Source: Archaeoglobus sp. UBA230 (lineage in GTDB: Archaea > Halobacteriota > Archaeoglobi > Archaeoglobales > Archaeoglobaceae). Taken from it: DNA of 48,381 nucleotides. The stretch spans positions 1-48,381 of the forward strand of contig DAVR01000042.1 of assembly GCA_002507545.1 (NCBI GenBank), read 5' to 3'. Position 1 is the stretch's first letter. Every line of letters starts with the position of its first letter. The translations under genes and the position numbers were made by a program. Below, piece by piece: positions 28,240 to 36,756 of this stretch. The notes under the pieces were generated by a model. That model was not told where the DNA came from, did no database searches, and saw only the letters and a program-made list of their open reading frames with translations.

Positions 28240-29372
28240 TTGAAGTTGCAGGAGAGTTTGCCACAATTGCCTTAATCTCCGCTATAGCCTTTGTCTCACC
28301 CATAATTGCTGAAAGAGTGAAGATTCCTGCGGTTGTTCTTGAAATAGTTCTCGGCATGGTTTTTGGAGTTAGCTTTCTCAACATTATTCAGGAGTCCGAG
28401 TGGCTGTCGTTCCTGTCCCTTTTTGGTCTCATCTTCCTTATGTTTCTCGCTGGGCTGGAAATTGAGGTTGAGAACGTCCTGAGAAGTGGAAACTTAAAGC
28501 AGATAGTTGCCTTCTTTTCCCTTTCCCTTTCACTGGCAGTAGTTTTTGCAGTTTTGATGGGATTCGACCTTTTTTACGCAATAATTCTCACAAACGTTGC
28601 TGTTGGTGTTGTTGTTTCCGTTCTGAGAGAGGTAGGGCTGGAGAAAGAGAACTTTGGACAAATAAACATAGTTACAGCCCTCGTTTCAGACTTTTCGACC
28701 ATGTTCCTGCTTTCAATATACTTCCTCACTGGCCTTTTGCAGATTGCCTTCGCCCTCATGATTATTCTGGTCTTCTATGTCGCCTATCGCTTTGGCAAAC
28801 TCGCAATCTGGTACTTTCCCGACTTCATTTCAAGGTGGTTCTCGGATGAACCTTCAGAAATTGGTGTGAGGGGGAGTCTGGCAATAATGATCCTCTTTGT
28901 GGGCTTAAGCTCCCTGCTCGGTGTTGAGGCAATTCTCGGAGCATTCCTTGCAGGAGTTCTCCTTTCCATAACCTTCAGGGGTGGAAGAAAGCTCTATGAT
29001 AAGCTTTACGGCATGGGTTTTGGCTTCTTCATCCCCATATTTTTCATAAAAACTGGAAGCGAACTCAACATCTTTCAGGGGATTGAAAGACTCGATCTCG
29101 TTATCATACTGCTTTTAGCCTCAATGCTGGTGAAGATCGTCCCATCTCTGATATTCTCCCCAGTATTTGGAGTTAGAAAAGCTATTTCAATGGGCGCTTT
29201 GCAGTCTACAAAGCTCAGCTTAACAGTCGCGGGAGTGGCGATTGCAATGACTGCAGGAATTATAACGGAGATTGAAGCCACAGCCCTCGTAACCTTTACG
29301 ATAGTGTCCTGTCTGCTTTCTCCAACCCTTTTCCAGTACCTTTATCCAAGTTTTCTGCCAAATACAAGATAA
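28236..29372 (+). CDS. Kef/CPA2-type cation:proton antiporter
   Basis: A 378-residue membrane protein with 11-13 hydrophobic segments and the CPA2 fold. Seen are PAVVLEIVLGMVFGVSF near 28-44, FLMFLAGLEIEVENV near 65-79, and the discontinuous-helix region VALVSDFSTMFLLS near 148-161, where an acidic residue usually carries ions. It has no TrkA-N domain of its own; that part is the separate RCK protein in the gene before it. It probably exchanges K+ or Na+ for H+. The GTG start overlaps the preceding stop. Its last 31 bases overlap the convergent methyltransferase gene. Confidence 0.88.
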   Translation: MIEVAGEFATIALISAIAFVSPIIAERVKIPAVVLEIVLGMVFGVSFLNIIQESEWLSFLSLFGLIFLMFLAGLEIEVENVLRSGNLKQIVAFFSLSLSLAVVFAVLMGFDLFYAIILTNVAVGVVVSVLREVGLEKENFGQINIVTALVSDFSTMFLLSIYFLTGLLQIAFALMIILVFYVAYRFGKLAIWYFPDFISRWFSDEPSEIGVRGSLAIMILFVGLSSLLGVEAILGAFLAGVLLSITFRGGRKLYDKLYGMGFGFFIPIFFIKTGSELNIFQGIERLDLVIILLLASMLVKIVPSLIFSPVFGVRKAISMGALQSTKLSLTVAGVAIAMTAGIITEIEATALVTFTIVSCLLSPTLFQYLYPSFLPNTR

Positions 29373-30085
29373 CCGGTATGCCAGATTTTGGTCGAAGCTC
29401 TCGTTCCAACACGCTTTATGTCCAAGTCTACCTTTAAAAGCTCGAAAGCTTCAATTTCCTTAAAATCACGCCTTTCCATTTCCCTGTAAACATCCCTCGC
29501 AGCCTCGATGTATGGGTTGTAAACCACCACATATCCGCCGGGCTTCAGAATCTCCTTAGCCTTGGGTATAAAGGCAACATCATCCTTCATATCAAGCACA
29601 ATCAGGTCAAAATCAACCTTAAATCCATCCGCAACAAAAAGGGCATCTCCGATTATCTGATGGATGTTCTTCAGACCTGCAGTTTCAAAGTTTTTTCTCG
29701 CAATCTCAGCAAAATCCTTTCTCTTCTCAACCGTGACTACCTCCCCATACTTGTTGAAGTAGGCAAGGTAGGCTGCAAGAACTCCACTGCCAGTTCCAGC
29801 ATCAAAAATGATTGAGTCCGGAGATAAGCCGGTGTAGGCTATTATAGCCCCTATGTCCTTGGGCATTATCGGTGTAGCCCCTCTTTTGAAGTGTCTGAAA
29901 AAGTCAGAAGGTTTGAAGGGCAAAATTCTGTATTTGACACCGAGATGTGTTCTTACCTCATCCCCATAGTCCTTCTCTTTAAGCTCCTCCAGCTTAATTA
30001 CTCCGTGATGGGTATGCAAAACACCTTCAAATCTCTCAACGAGAAAGCTATGCTTACCCCTTGAGAGAACTACTGGTGGTTCCAT
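29342..30085 (-). CDS. trmI: tRNA (adenine-N1)-methyltransferase, TrmI family
   Basis: A 247-residue SAM-dependent Rossmann methyltransferase. Archaeal TrmI methylates A57 and A58 in the T loop of tRNA, which stabilises tRNA at high temperature. The small N-terminal beta domain (1-70) is followed by motif I IIFDAGTGSGVLAAYLA (92-108), the acidic VTVEKR at strand 2, FDLIVLDMKD as motif IV, and the typical IWHTGYLVFGRK ending. The active form is a tetramer in this family. It lies 2 bases after the NAC gene on the same strand, so the two are co-transcribed. The 3' end overlaps the antiporter gene on the other strand by 31 bases. Confidence 0.92.
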   Translation of the reverse strand: MEPPVVLSRGKHSFLVERFEGVLHTHHGVIKLEELKEKDYGDEVRTHLGVKYRILPFKPSDFFRHFKRGATPIMPKDIGAIIAYTGLSPDSIIFDAGTGSGVLAAYLAYFNKYGEVVTVEKRKDFAEIARKNFETAGLKNIHQIIGDALFVADGFKVDFDLIVLDMKDDVAFIPKAKEILKPGGYVVVYNPYIEAARDVYREMERRDFKEIEAFELLKVDLDIKRVGTRASTKIWHTGYLVFGRKLG

Positions 30086-30087
30086 TT

Positions 30088-30417
30088 TTATTCCTGAAGC
30101 TTCATAAGGGCTTCTGCCAAATCCCCATTTGCCTCTTCAAGTGCTCTTCTCGCAGTTTCCTCGTCAACATTTGCTTGTTCCATGATCAGCTTCACGTCCT
30201 CCTCGCTGATCTGAGGTGCCCTTTTGATAACCTCATACTCGCCAATGACCTGAAAGGTCTCAACACCTCTCGCAGAAATCTTGGAAACATTCGGATTCCG
30301 AAAAACCAGCTCTTCATCGCTTGTTCTGATTATCACTTCTTCTGCATCAAGTTCTTCCATCTCTATGCCCATCTGTTTCATCATCTTTTTCATTTGCTTG
30401 GGATTCATTGGGAGCAT
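30088..30417 (-). CDS. nac: Archaeal nascent polypeptide-associated complex protein (aNAC)
   Basis: A 109-residue ribosome-associated chaperone. It has an N-terminal basic Met/Lys helix (NPKQMKKMMKQMGIEME), the NAC dimerisation barrel (about 22-66), and a C-terminal UBA domain (about 72-108, ISEEDVKLIMEQANVDEETARRAL pattern). The start is ATG 30417, since the TATA AATATTTTAAC (about 30438-30449, minus strand) lies about 26 bases upstream. That makes the message leaderless, and the promoter sits between this gene and the C-terminal codons of the CARDB protein. A longer frame from 30456 would add 13 non-family residues. Confidence 0.95.
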   Translation of the reverse strand: MLPMNPKQMKKMMKQMGIEMEELDAEEVIIRTSDEELVFRNPNVSKISARGVETFQVIGEYEVIKRAPQISEEDVKLIMEQANVDEETARRALEEANGDLAEALMKLQE

Positions 30418-30452
30418 AGTATGAGTTTGAGAGAATGTTAAAATATTTTGGG

Positions 30453-32528
30453 TCAACCTTCCCCTTTCCCTTTCTCCTTCTCCTTCACCCTCTTCCTCAC
30501 AAATCCTCCCGCAATTATTAGCGCGATTAAAGCAAGGAAGAGTGCTACGTAGATCAGGTAGGGTTGTGACTGCTTTACTTCAAGAGATATCACGATGGAA
30601 TTGGATATATGACTGTATCCCCTTTCGTCGTAGTACTTGACCTTTACAGAGGCTGGATAGCTTCCCTCTCCCGCATCCTTGTCAACTTCAACCCTGAACT
30701 TTGCTATTGCAGTATCTCCGGGTTTCATAGTTCCAATAAAGTATTTACCGGGCTGTGACTGACCCACAAAACTGGCTATAGAGGTCGTTCCTGCAATAGA
30801 CAGGGGTGGTGAAACTTCGAGCATTATTACGGTGTTGTAAATCTCAGCGTTCCCCGAATTTTTGATTTCAAGCACCACCTCACCCGTAGAGTCGGGATAA
30901 AGGTCACTCTTTATCGAGAGAATCTGGAATGACGCAAGCTTCGGTGCGATGTAGATCGGGAATTCGGCAACACTGACGAGGTCTTTTGCATACCGGGTAT
31001 CAAAGGATTCTACAAGATACAGCAAATGTTTTCCAGCAAGCGAATCATCACTGACCGCAACTCTAAAATTGGCCCTTTCGCCAACATTATCAATGTAGGA
31101 TGTAGAACTAACAGGAGTTATGGTCGGATCGGGTGATATCAGGTAAAGTTTCACATTGTTGACATCCAATTCGCTGCTCAGGCTAAGTTCGAGATCGCCA
31201 ACAAGCCCGACACCTAAATTTGAGGTTTCAATCTCTTTAACAGAGATTGCAGGATCCGCGCTTACTTCCACATTAACGTATATTTTTGGGCTGACAACCT
31301 CGCCACCATACTCATCCTCGTATTTTATAATCACATACCCCAGATAGCTTCCCGCAGGAGCGTTCGAGGTTACGTAAAAGGTAATATTGCTGCTCTCTCC
31401 ACCCTCCAAGTCACCGATATAGGGTGTGCTTGTTGACGTCAGCAGCGGAGTATCAAAAATCAGAGAGGCGTAGGCATCTCTGATTGTCTCACCCGTGTTC
31501 GTGATCCGGATAGTTACATAGCCACGTGAGGGTATGGTTATAATACTGCTCGCACTCTGCTGCGAAACTGATTGTTGTGTAGAGGGAAGTGCTGGTATGT
31601 TTAAAGATGGCACTTGTATCTTCTGCTCAACTCTTACAGTCTTAACCGAACTCAGAAACTCGCTGATTTTTTCAACCTTGAAGTAACCCTTACCCTCTAT
31701 CTCAAGACCGAGTGGCTTTGAATTCCTGGCAGGCAATCCTGAGGACGTCCTGAATATCATGACGAGTTCTGCGGGATATGACTGAAGAAAGACACCATCA
31801 GGAACAAAGACCTTGAAGGACGCTGATGCTGTATCCCCTTCTTCCATATCTCCCACATACACACTCATAGCTTTTGGATTGGGTTTTAAGGGGGGCGTTG
31901 TGTTGAGAACCAAGACAGCGTCGTAAATCTTCTTTTGTCCCGTGTTCTTTATCTCAACCGTAACAACCCCCTCTCTACCGGCAACGAGGTTTGAGGTTAC
32001 GGACTGAATGCTGAAGTCGTAATCCTTCTTCTCGATTTCGATTTTAACAGACACACTGTCCTTCTGATCTGTAACATACTTCAGCGTCACATTTCCTCCA
32101 GAATCAATCTCAGCCCTCATCTTCGTGTAGTAAATATCAAATTTTAGGCTGTGAGTGCCCTCCGTTGCTCTCTCATCAACATCCACAACAATCGTGATCG
32201 GGATTGCTCTCCCGCAAGGCAGATCTCCGACAAGAATCTCTTCGCTTTCAACCTCAATCACCGAGGCATAGGGTTCCAGCCTCACATCTTTGGCAGTTGT
32301 CAGCATGGGCAAAATTTCAGATGTGTTCTCATTTACTGGCAAATACTCTATGCTTCCACCCGTAACCTCGCATGATAAAAGGAGGGTCACCGATGTCTTA
32401 TCTCCCGGATGCAGGATGTTTGTTCCTGCCAAACTCGCGTGAAAGTCAAAATTTGACTCAAAGCTTACAGCAGATACCTTCGCTGCTAAAAGTAACAGCA
32501 CAACGACAACGAGTAAACCTGACCGCAT
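30453..32528 (-). CDS. Secreted, membrane-anchored CARDB / S-layer-like protein
   Basis: A 691-residue protein on the cell surface. The signal peptide is residues 1-20 (MRSGLLVVVVLLLLAAKVSA). Four or more repeated beta-sandwich units of about 120-150 residues follow, each with the pattern IKNTGxxxIYDAxLxL..PPL and a GDxxxGxxxxxxFxV element (for example near 190-245, 345-400 and 560-620). This is the CARDB/COG1361 type found in archaeal S-layer-related proteins. A single C-terminal membrane helix (YLIYVALFLALIALIIAGGF) and a Lys/Glu/Gly tail in the cytoplasm complete it. The exact role (adhesion, envelope) is unknown. It is divergent from a TrmB-type regulator, 53 bases away. Confidence 0.8.
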   Translation of the reverse strand: MRSGLLVVVVLLLLAAKVSAVSFESNFDFHASLAGTNILHPGDKTSVTLLLSCEVTGGSIEYLPVNENTSEILPMLTTAKDVRLEPYASVIEVESEEILVGDLPCGRAIPITIVVDVDERATEGTHSLKFDIYYTKMRAEIDSGGNVTLKYVTDQKDSVSVKIEIEKKDYDFSIQSVTSNLVAGREGVVTVEIKNTGQKKIYDAVLVLNTTPPLKPNPKAMSVYVGDMEEGDTASASFKVFVPDGVFLQSYPAELVMIFRTSSGLPARNSKPLGLEIEGKGYFKVEKISEFLSSVKTVRVEQKIQVPSLNIPALPSTQQSVSQQSASSIITIPSRGYVTIRITNTGETIRDAYASLIFDTPLLTSTSTPYIGDLEGGESSNITFYVTSNAPAGSYLGYVIIKYEDEYGGEVVSPKIYVNVEVSADPAISVKEIETSNLGVGLVGDLELSLSSELDVNNVKLYLISPDPTITPVSSTSYIDNVGERANFRVAVSDDSLAGKHLLYLVESFDTRYAKDLVSVAEFPIYIAPKLASFQILSIKSDLYPDSTGEVVLEIKNSGNAEIYNTVIMLEVSPPLSIAGTTSIASFVGQSQPGKYFIGTMKPGDTAIAKFRVEVDKDAGEGSYPASVKVKYYDERGYSHISNSIVISLEVKQSQPYLIYVALFLALIALIIAGGFVRKRVKEKEKGKGEG

Positions 32529-32581
32529 GGTAATTTGGCTTTAAAAAAGTATATAATTTTGTTGTTACCAGCAGAGTTACA

Positions 32582-33307
32582 ATGGATGATGTGGTTGAAG
32601 CTCTAAAAAAGCTGGGTTTCAGGGAGTACGAGGCGAGGATTTATGCAACTCTCGCGGTAAAGGGAGAAGCTACGGCGAGTGAGATTCACAAAATCAGCGG
32701 TGTTCCAAGGACAAAGGTTTACGAGGTGCTGAAGTCGCTGGAATCCAAAGGCTTTGTGGAGACAATAAAAAGCTCTCCAGCGTCTTTCAGGGTGATTGAT
32801 CCCGAAAAAGTGCTTGAAGATTACAAGCAGGATTTTGTCAGCGCTGTAAACACAGTTGTTGAGGCCTTCAAAGATATGAAGTACGAGCGGCATATGCAGC
32901 ATCCCGTTTGGTGTGTGAGAGGTTCTGCCGGTGTGAGAAACAGGGCAAAGGCTATAGTTCAGGAAAGCAATGAGCTTATTGTTATCACAGCAAGGAGAGA
33001 CCTGGTTGACAGGATTATGGCTATCAAACGAGATAAGACGAAAGTTGTAATTGTTACAGACGATTCCAGCAGATTCAGAGATTTGGACGCTGAGGTCATG
33101 GAAATTCGAAGGGATTTTGCTTCGATATTCGAGGAAACCGTGATTGATGAAGTTAAATACAAATTCGAAATCTTGCTCATTTCTGATGGATACGAGTCAT
33201 TCGGAGTTTACAGAACCGGCGATGACATCGTTGGAGTGAGTATAAAACTACCTTTGATAATACTGTTCCAGAAGATGATTTTTCTTGGCTTGCTGGCGAA
33301 GAGATGA
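32582..33307 (+). CDS. TrmB-family transcriptional regulator
   Basis: A 241-residue DNA-binding protein. Residues 1-65 form the TrmB winged helix: LKKLGFREYEARIYATL, then a helix-turn-helix ASEIHKISGVPRTKVYEVLKSLESKGFVE. A coiled linker (75-100) leads to a phospholipase-D-like fold (about 108-241) seen in regulators of this type, in place of the sugar-binding domain of TrmB itself. The ligand is unknown. It sits head to head with the CARDB surface-protein gene. The 53-bp gap contains AAGTATATAATTTTG (about 32548-32562), which can serve as TATA for this gene, with ATG 32582 about 27 bases away. Control of the neighbour is plausible but not shown. Confidence 0.87.
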   Translation: MDDVVEALKKLGFREYEARIYATLAVKGEATASEIHKISGVPRTKVYEVLKSLESKGFVETIKSSPASFRVIDPEKVLEDYKQDFVSAVNTVVEAFKDMKYERHMQHPVWCVRGSAGVRNRAKAIVQESNELIVITARRDLVDRIMAIKRDKTKVVIVTDDSSRFRDLDAEVMEIRRDFASIFEETVIDEVKYKFEILLISDGYESFGVYRTGDDIVGVSIKLPLIILFQKMIFLGLLAKR

Positions 33308-33337
33308 AACATTTTAAAGCCTCTGATAACTTTTTCC

Positions 33338-34549
33338 ATGAACGAAATTCTCAGCCTCAGAAGAGAATTCAAGATTGACGATTACATCGAGAAGGTCAAG
33401 CCTGTGGTAGACGCAGTAAGAAAGGAGGGAGATAAGGCGGTAATAAAGTTCACGAAGGAGTTTGATGGCGTTGAACTTAGAGAAATTAAAGTTGGCGAAG
33501 ACGAGATTGACGCAGCATACGATGAGGTCAGTGACGATTTGATTGATGCCTTGGAAGTTGCAAAGGAGAATATTGAGAGATTTCATTACGTCACGGCAAT
33601 TGAGAGGGAGATGAGAATTCAGTTCGAGGACTGTTTGATGGGCAAGATTTACACGCCAATTGAGAAAGTTGGAGCTTACGTACCCGGTGGAAGGGCAAGC
33701 TATCCTTCAACGGCGCTCATGATTGGCATTCCTGCAAAGATTGCGGGAGTCGAAAAGCTGATAGCTTGCACACCTCCAGACAGTGACGGAAAGATTGGCC
33801 CGCTTACCCTTGTTGCTCTCGATATGGCAGGATTTGACGCCGTTTACAAAGCTGGGGGGGCACAGGCAATAGCAGCCATGGCTTACGGAACTGAAAGCAT
33901 ACCGAAAGTATACAAGATAGTAGGGCCGGGGAACATATTTGTCACCGCTGCAAAGCTGCTGGTTGCGAAGGATGTGGCAATTGATATGCCCGCAGGCCCT
34001 TCAGAGATTATGGTTATTGCCGATAATACTGCAAATGCCGAGTTTATAGCCTATGACTGCTTGGCTCAGCTTGAACACGATCCTATGGCTGTAGCTGTGG
34101 TGTTAACAACCTCAAAAGACCTTGCTGAGAGAGTTAGAGAACTGGTGGAAAAGCACGGCAGCTTTGAGAATTTCAGAATAGCAGTTGTTGAAAGCATTGA
34201 GAAGGCAATCGAAATATCCAATGAGTTTGCCCCTGAACACCTGACCATTGCTGTTGAGAATGTCGAAGAGTTACTGAGCAAAATCAGAAATGCTGGAAGT
34301 GTCTTTCTCGGAAATTACTCCCCCGTTGCCGCTGGAGATTATGCATCCGGAACGAATCATGTCCTACCCACTGCAGGCTTTGCGAGGATGTTTGGAGGGT
34401 TGAGTGTCGAGAGTTTCATGAAGCACTTCACTTTCCAGATGCTGAGCGAGGAGACGATGAACAGAATTGGAGATGCAATAATTAAGATTGCTGAAGCTGA
34501 AGGGCTGAGATTTCACGCTGAGAGTGTGAGGAGGAGGCTTGGGAGATAG
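33338..34549 (+). CDS. hisD: Histidinol dehydrogenase
   Basis: A 403-residue zinc enzyme for the last two steps of histidine synthesis (L-histidinol to L-histidine, two NAD reduced). Family blocks seen in order are [16 protein letters not shown] near 110-125, [16 protein letters not shown] near 171-186, [15 protein letters not shown] near 195-209, [14 protein letters not shown] near 217-230, the catalytic Glu-His pair in EFAPEHLTI near 295-303, and [13 protein letters not shown] near 336-348. Length is slightly below the bacterial enzyme (about 430). TATA ATTTTAAAG (33311-33319) is 23 bases before ATG 33338, so the mRNA is leaderless. No other his gene is in the window. Confidence 0.97.
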   Translation: MNEILSLRREFKIDDYIEKVKPVVDAVRKEGDKAVIKFTKEFDGVELREIKVGEDEIDAAYDEVSDDLIDALEVAKENIERFHYVTAIEREMRIQFEDCLMGKIYTPIEKVGAYVPGGRASYPSTALMIGIPAKIAGVEKLIACTPPDSDGKIGPLTLVALDMAGFDAVYKAGGAQAIAAMAYGTESIPKVYKIVGPGNIFVTAAKLLVAKDVAIDMPAGPSEIMVIADNTANAEFIAYDCLAQLEHDPMAVAVVLTTSKDLAERVRELVEKHGSFENFRIAVVESIEKAIEISNEFAPEHLTIAVENVEELLSKIRNAGSVFLGNYSPVAAGDYASGTNHVLPTAGFARMFGGLSVESFMKHFTFQMLSEETMNRIGDAIIKIAEAEGLRFHAESVRRRLGR

Positions 34550-34644
34550 TTTTTGGCACTTTTTAATTTGGATTGGCTGCAAACTGATTTGCGGTCGTCA
34601 GATTGCACATTGTCTTGATGCTTACACTTATAGAACAGTTAAAG

Positions 34645-34653
34645 TTATATAAT
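34645..34653 (+). promoter_or_regulatory. Promoter of the CRISPR interference operon
   Basis: TTATATAAT is a strong TATA box. Its centre is 24 bases before the cas6 ATG at 34673, so the operon mRNA is predicted to be leaderless. Confidence 0.65.
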
Positions 34654-34672
34654 AGCTGGATAGTATGTAACT

Positions 34673-35389
34673 ATGCGATTAAGGGTTAATCTGACACCCC
34701 CTGAGGGTGTGGCCAAGGTTGACCTCAACTATTCCTACTACCTCTCTTCTCTCATATACCGGGCCATAAAATCCGCAGACAAAACCCTTTCACTGGAACT
34801 CCACAGGCCTTATGGTCCAAAACTCTTCACCTTCAGCAAACTTTTTGCCGAAAACTTCAAAATTGATGGAGGACGGATGTGGATTGAGGGCTCAGCCCAC
34901 TTCTTCTTCTCCTCGCCAAAAAACGAGATGTGTGGGAAGTTCGTTGAGGGACTTCTAACGAACCCTGAGGTAAATATCGGAGATGCACAGTTTCTCGTCA
35001 CCGGTATTGAGGTACTGAGGGAGAAGAAGATAGGAAAAAAGGAGAAGTTCGTCACCCTGAGTCCCATAACGGTCTCAACCGTCGAGCGTCAGGGTTATTC
35101 CAGAAAAAGCGTTGACCTCTATCCATCAGATGCGAGATTTTACGAAGTCATCAGGAAAAACCTCGTGAAGAAATACGTAGCTCTTCACGGCATCGAGCCA
35201 GAGGATGTTGAATTGAGTATAAAGCCAATTGCCGTGAAACCGAAGAGGTTGAGGATAAAGAATACGTTTCACCGCTGTTCAGAGATGGTTTTCGTCGCAG
35301 AGGGAAGCAGGGAGCTTCTTGAGGTAGGCTACAAGACAGGTTTTGGGGCGAAGAACAGCATGGGGTTTGGGATGGTGAAGGTGGTATGA
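34673..35389 (+). CDS. cas6: Cas6 CRISPR RNA endoribonuclease
   Basis: A 238-residue RAMP protein with two ferredoxin-like halves. The C-terminal glycine-rich loop GFGAKNSMGFGMV (about 223-235) is the Cas6 hallmark. Cas6 cuts each repeat of the precursor transcript 8 nt before the spacer, leaving a 5' handle that here would be AUUGAAAG. His or Tyr residues near the N-terminus (Tyr20-Tyr22, His44) are candidates for catalysis. Base composition is like the host chromosome, unlike the cas8-cas3 genes after it. It is the first gene of the operon; its stop overlaps a 15-codon mini-ORF. Confidence 0.92.
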   Translation: MRLRVNLTPPEGVAKVDLNYSYYLSSLIYRAIKSADKTLSLELHRPYGPKLFTFSKLFAENFKIDGGRMWIEGSAHFFFSSPKNEMCGKFVEGLLTNPEVNIGDAQFLVTGIEVLREKKIGKKEKFVTLSPITVSTVERQGYSRKSVDLYPSDARFYEVIRKNLVKKYVALHGIEPEDVELSIKPIAVKPKRLRIKNTFHRCSEMVFVAEGSRELLEVGYKTGFGAKNSMGFGMVKVV

Positions 35390-35433
35390 AAATGAACTTG
35401 CTTAATACCCTCAGCTCATTGATGAGGGGATAA
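35386..35433 (+). other. 15-codon mini-ORF between cas6 and cas8
   Basis: An ATG overlapping the cas6 stop (ATGA) opens a short frame that ends at TAA 35431-35433, three bases before the cas8 ATG. The peptide (MKMNLLNTLSSLMRG) is too short to assign. It may be the leftover N-terminus of a gene that once followed cas6, or a small coupling ORF. Confidence 0.3.
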
Positions 35434-35436
35434 TAA

Positions 35437-36756
35437 ATGATCGAATATTGGCTCCAAAATGGTGACGCATATCTACTTGAGAACAATCTTGAACCAGAAG
35501 ATATACCTTCAGAATTTCAAATAAGAGATCCTCCAAAACAAATACGGGATATCTTAGAACCATTACTTCAAAACAATGGTAAAGCTACAATATTCTTTAA
35601 CTCTTATTTTGGGCAATTTAGGGGAGGTAAAGCTAGATTCAAAGAGAGTAAAACCAAGACTTGCTCTACTTGCGGAAATAAAGGTGCAGACAAAATAAAA
35701 GGATGGATATTTCCATTCATAATTGACAAGAACAAGTTTCCAAATCTTTACCCACATGGAAAGATAGAATCCTTAAATCTCTGTAGAAATTGCGCTGTTA
35801 GAAGTTTTGCAGCTTATCACAATGTCTATTTCACAGCCCAAAGAGACTACATAAGCTTTGTGATATTTTACTCTGACACACCAAAAGACCTTAACGAATT
35901 TTTAAAAACATATGCTCCAAAAAGAGTTTCAAGAGAATATTACTACAATTGGAGAGCTCCAGATAGAGTTTTCTTTCCATACGAGTATTTGGCAACGATA
36001 CTTAATGAAATTTCCGAAAATATTAAAATTGAAACTGAAATATTTGAAAAAAGAACTGGAGCCTTAGTTTTTGGCGTATCTGTGAGAGGTAACAAGAAAA
36101 TATTTGAGTTTGCAGAAATACTTAGTGATTTATCAGAATTCATAAATATTTTCCAAATATTCAAAAGCAAGCACACAAAAAATCCATTTTATCAGTTATT
36201 TAGAAATCTTCGAAAAGGAAAAGATGGGGAAGTTAAACCCGATTTATTTATCTGGAGGAACTTATTTTTCAAGAAACTTTTCAAATATCGTGATATAGAC
36301 TGGAATATTGTAGAGAACATATTGTTCTATAACATAAGGGAGAGGAACCAAACTCCACCTTTTTTACCTTCTTTTTTGTTATCTGTAATGGAGGTGTTCG
36401 GAATGGGTGATAAAGAATTGTATGAGAAAGTTTCAACCTTGGGGTACAGATTAGGAATGGAAACTTTAAGAAAGGAGTTGGGGAAAAATATAGAGGAAGC
36501 TAATAGAGATGAAATCGATAGAGCGAGGAAAAAGCTAGTTCAGCGGATATATGAGTTGAAAAGAAAGAGAACGTTAGAAGAGTTCCTAGATTCTCTGAAT
36601 ACTCTCCAGCTAAGCGCAGAAAGTGAAATAGACGATAGACCATTTAGAGAGAATGAAAAAATTTTCTACAAACTGAAAGTTTTCTTTTTGATTGGTATAA
36701 GCAACGCGGCGTTTAGCAAAAGGAAAGAAAAAGGAGGTGATAAGAATGAGGGCTAA
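35437..36756 (+). CDS. cas8: Cas8, Cst1-type CXXC-CXXC large subunit of a type I (I-B-like) Cascade
   Basis: A 439-residue protein, in the position where the large Cascade subunit is expected. It has two zinc-knuckle-like pairs, C76-STC79 and C116-RNC119, matching the CXXC-CXXC (Cst1) family. That family has been filed as Cas8a1 or as a I-B (Tneap) Cas8, and from memory A. fulgidus AF0070 belongs to it. The rest is basic, AT-rich in its codons, and without other motifs I can name. In the family it helps recognise the PAM and load Cas3. SD GAGGGGAT (35423-35430) precedes ATG 35437. It overlaps cas7 by 11 bases. Confidence 0.82.
   Translation: MIEYWLQNGDAYLLENNLEPEDIPSEFQIRDPPKQIRDILEPLLQNNGKATIFFNSYFGQFRGGKARFKESKTKTCSTCGNKGADKIKGWIFPFIIDKNKFPNLYPHGKIESLNLCRNCAVRSFAAYHNVYFTAQRDYISFVIFYSDTPKDLNEFLKTYAPKRVSREYYYNWRAPDRVFFPYEYLATILNEISENIKIETEIFEKRTGALVFGVSVRGNKKIFEFAEILSDLSEFINIFQIFKSKHTKNPFYQLFRNLRKGKDGEVKPDLFIWRNLFFKKLFKYRDIDWNIVENILFYNIRERNQTPPFLPSFLLSVMEVFGMGDKELYEKVSTLGYRLGMETLRKELGKNIEEANRDEIDRARKKLVQRIYELKRKRTLEEFLDSLNTLQLSAESEIDDRPFRENEKIFYKLKVFFLIGISNAAFSKRKEKGGDKNEG

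Noticed and set aside
30418-30456. Longer NAC start (13 extra codons)
   Set aside because: These codons would cover the TATA box, and the extra residues do not occur in the family.
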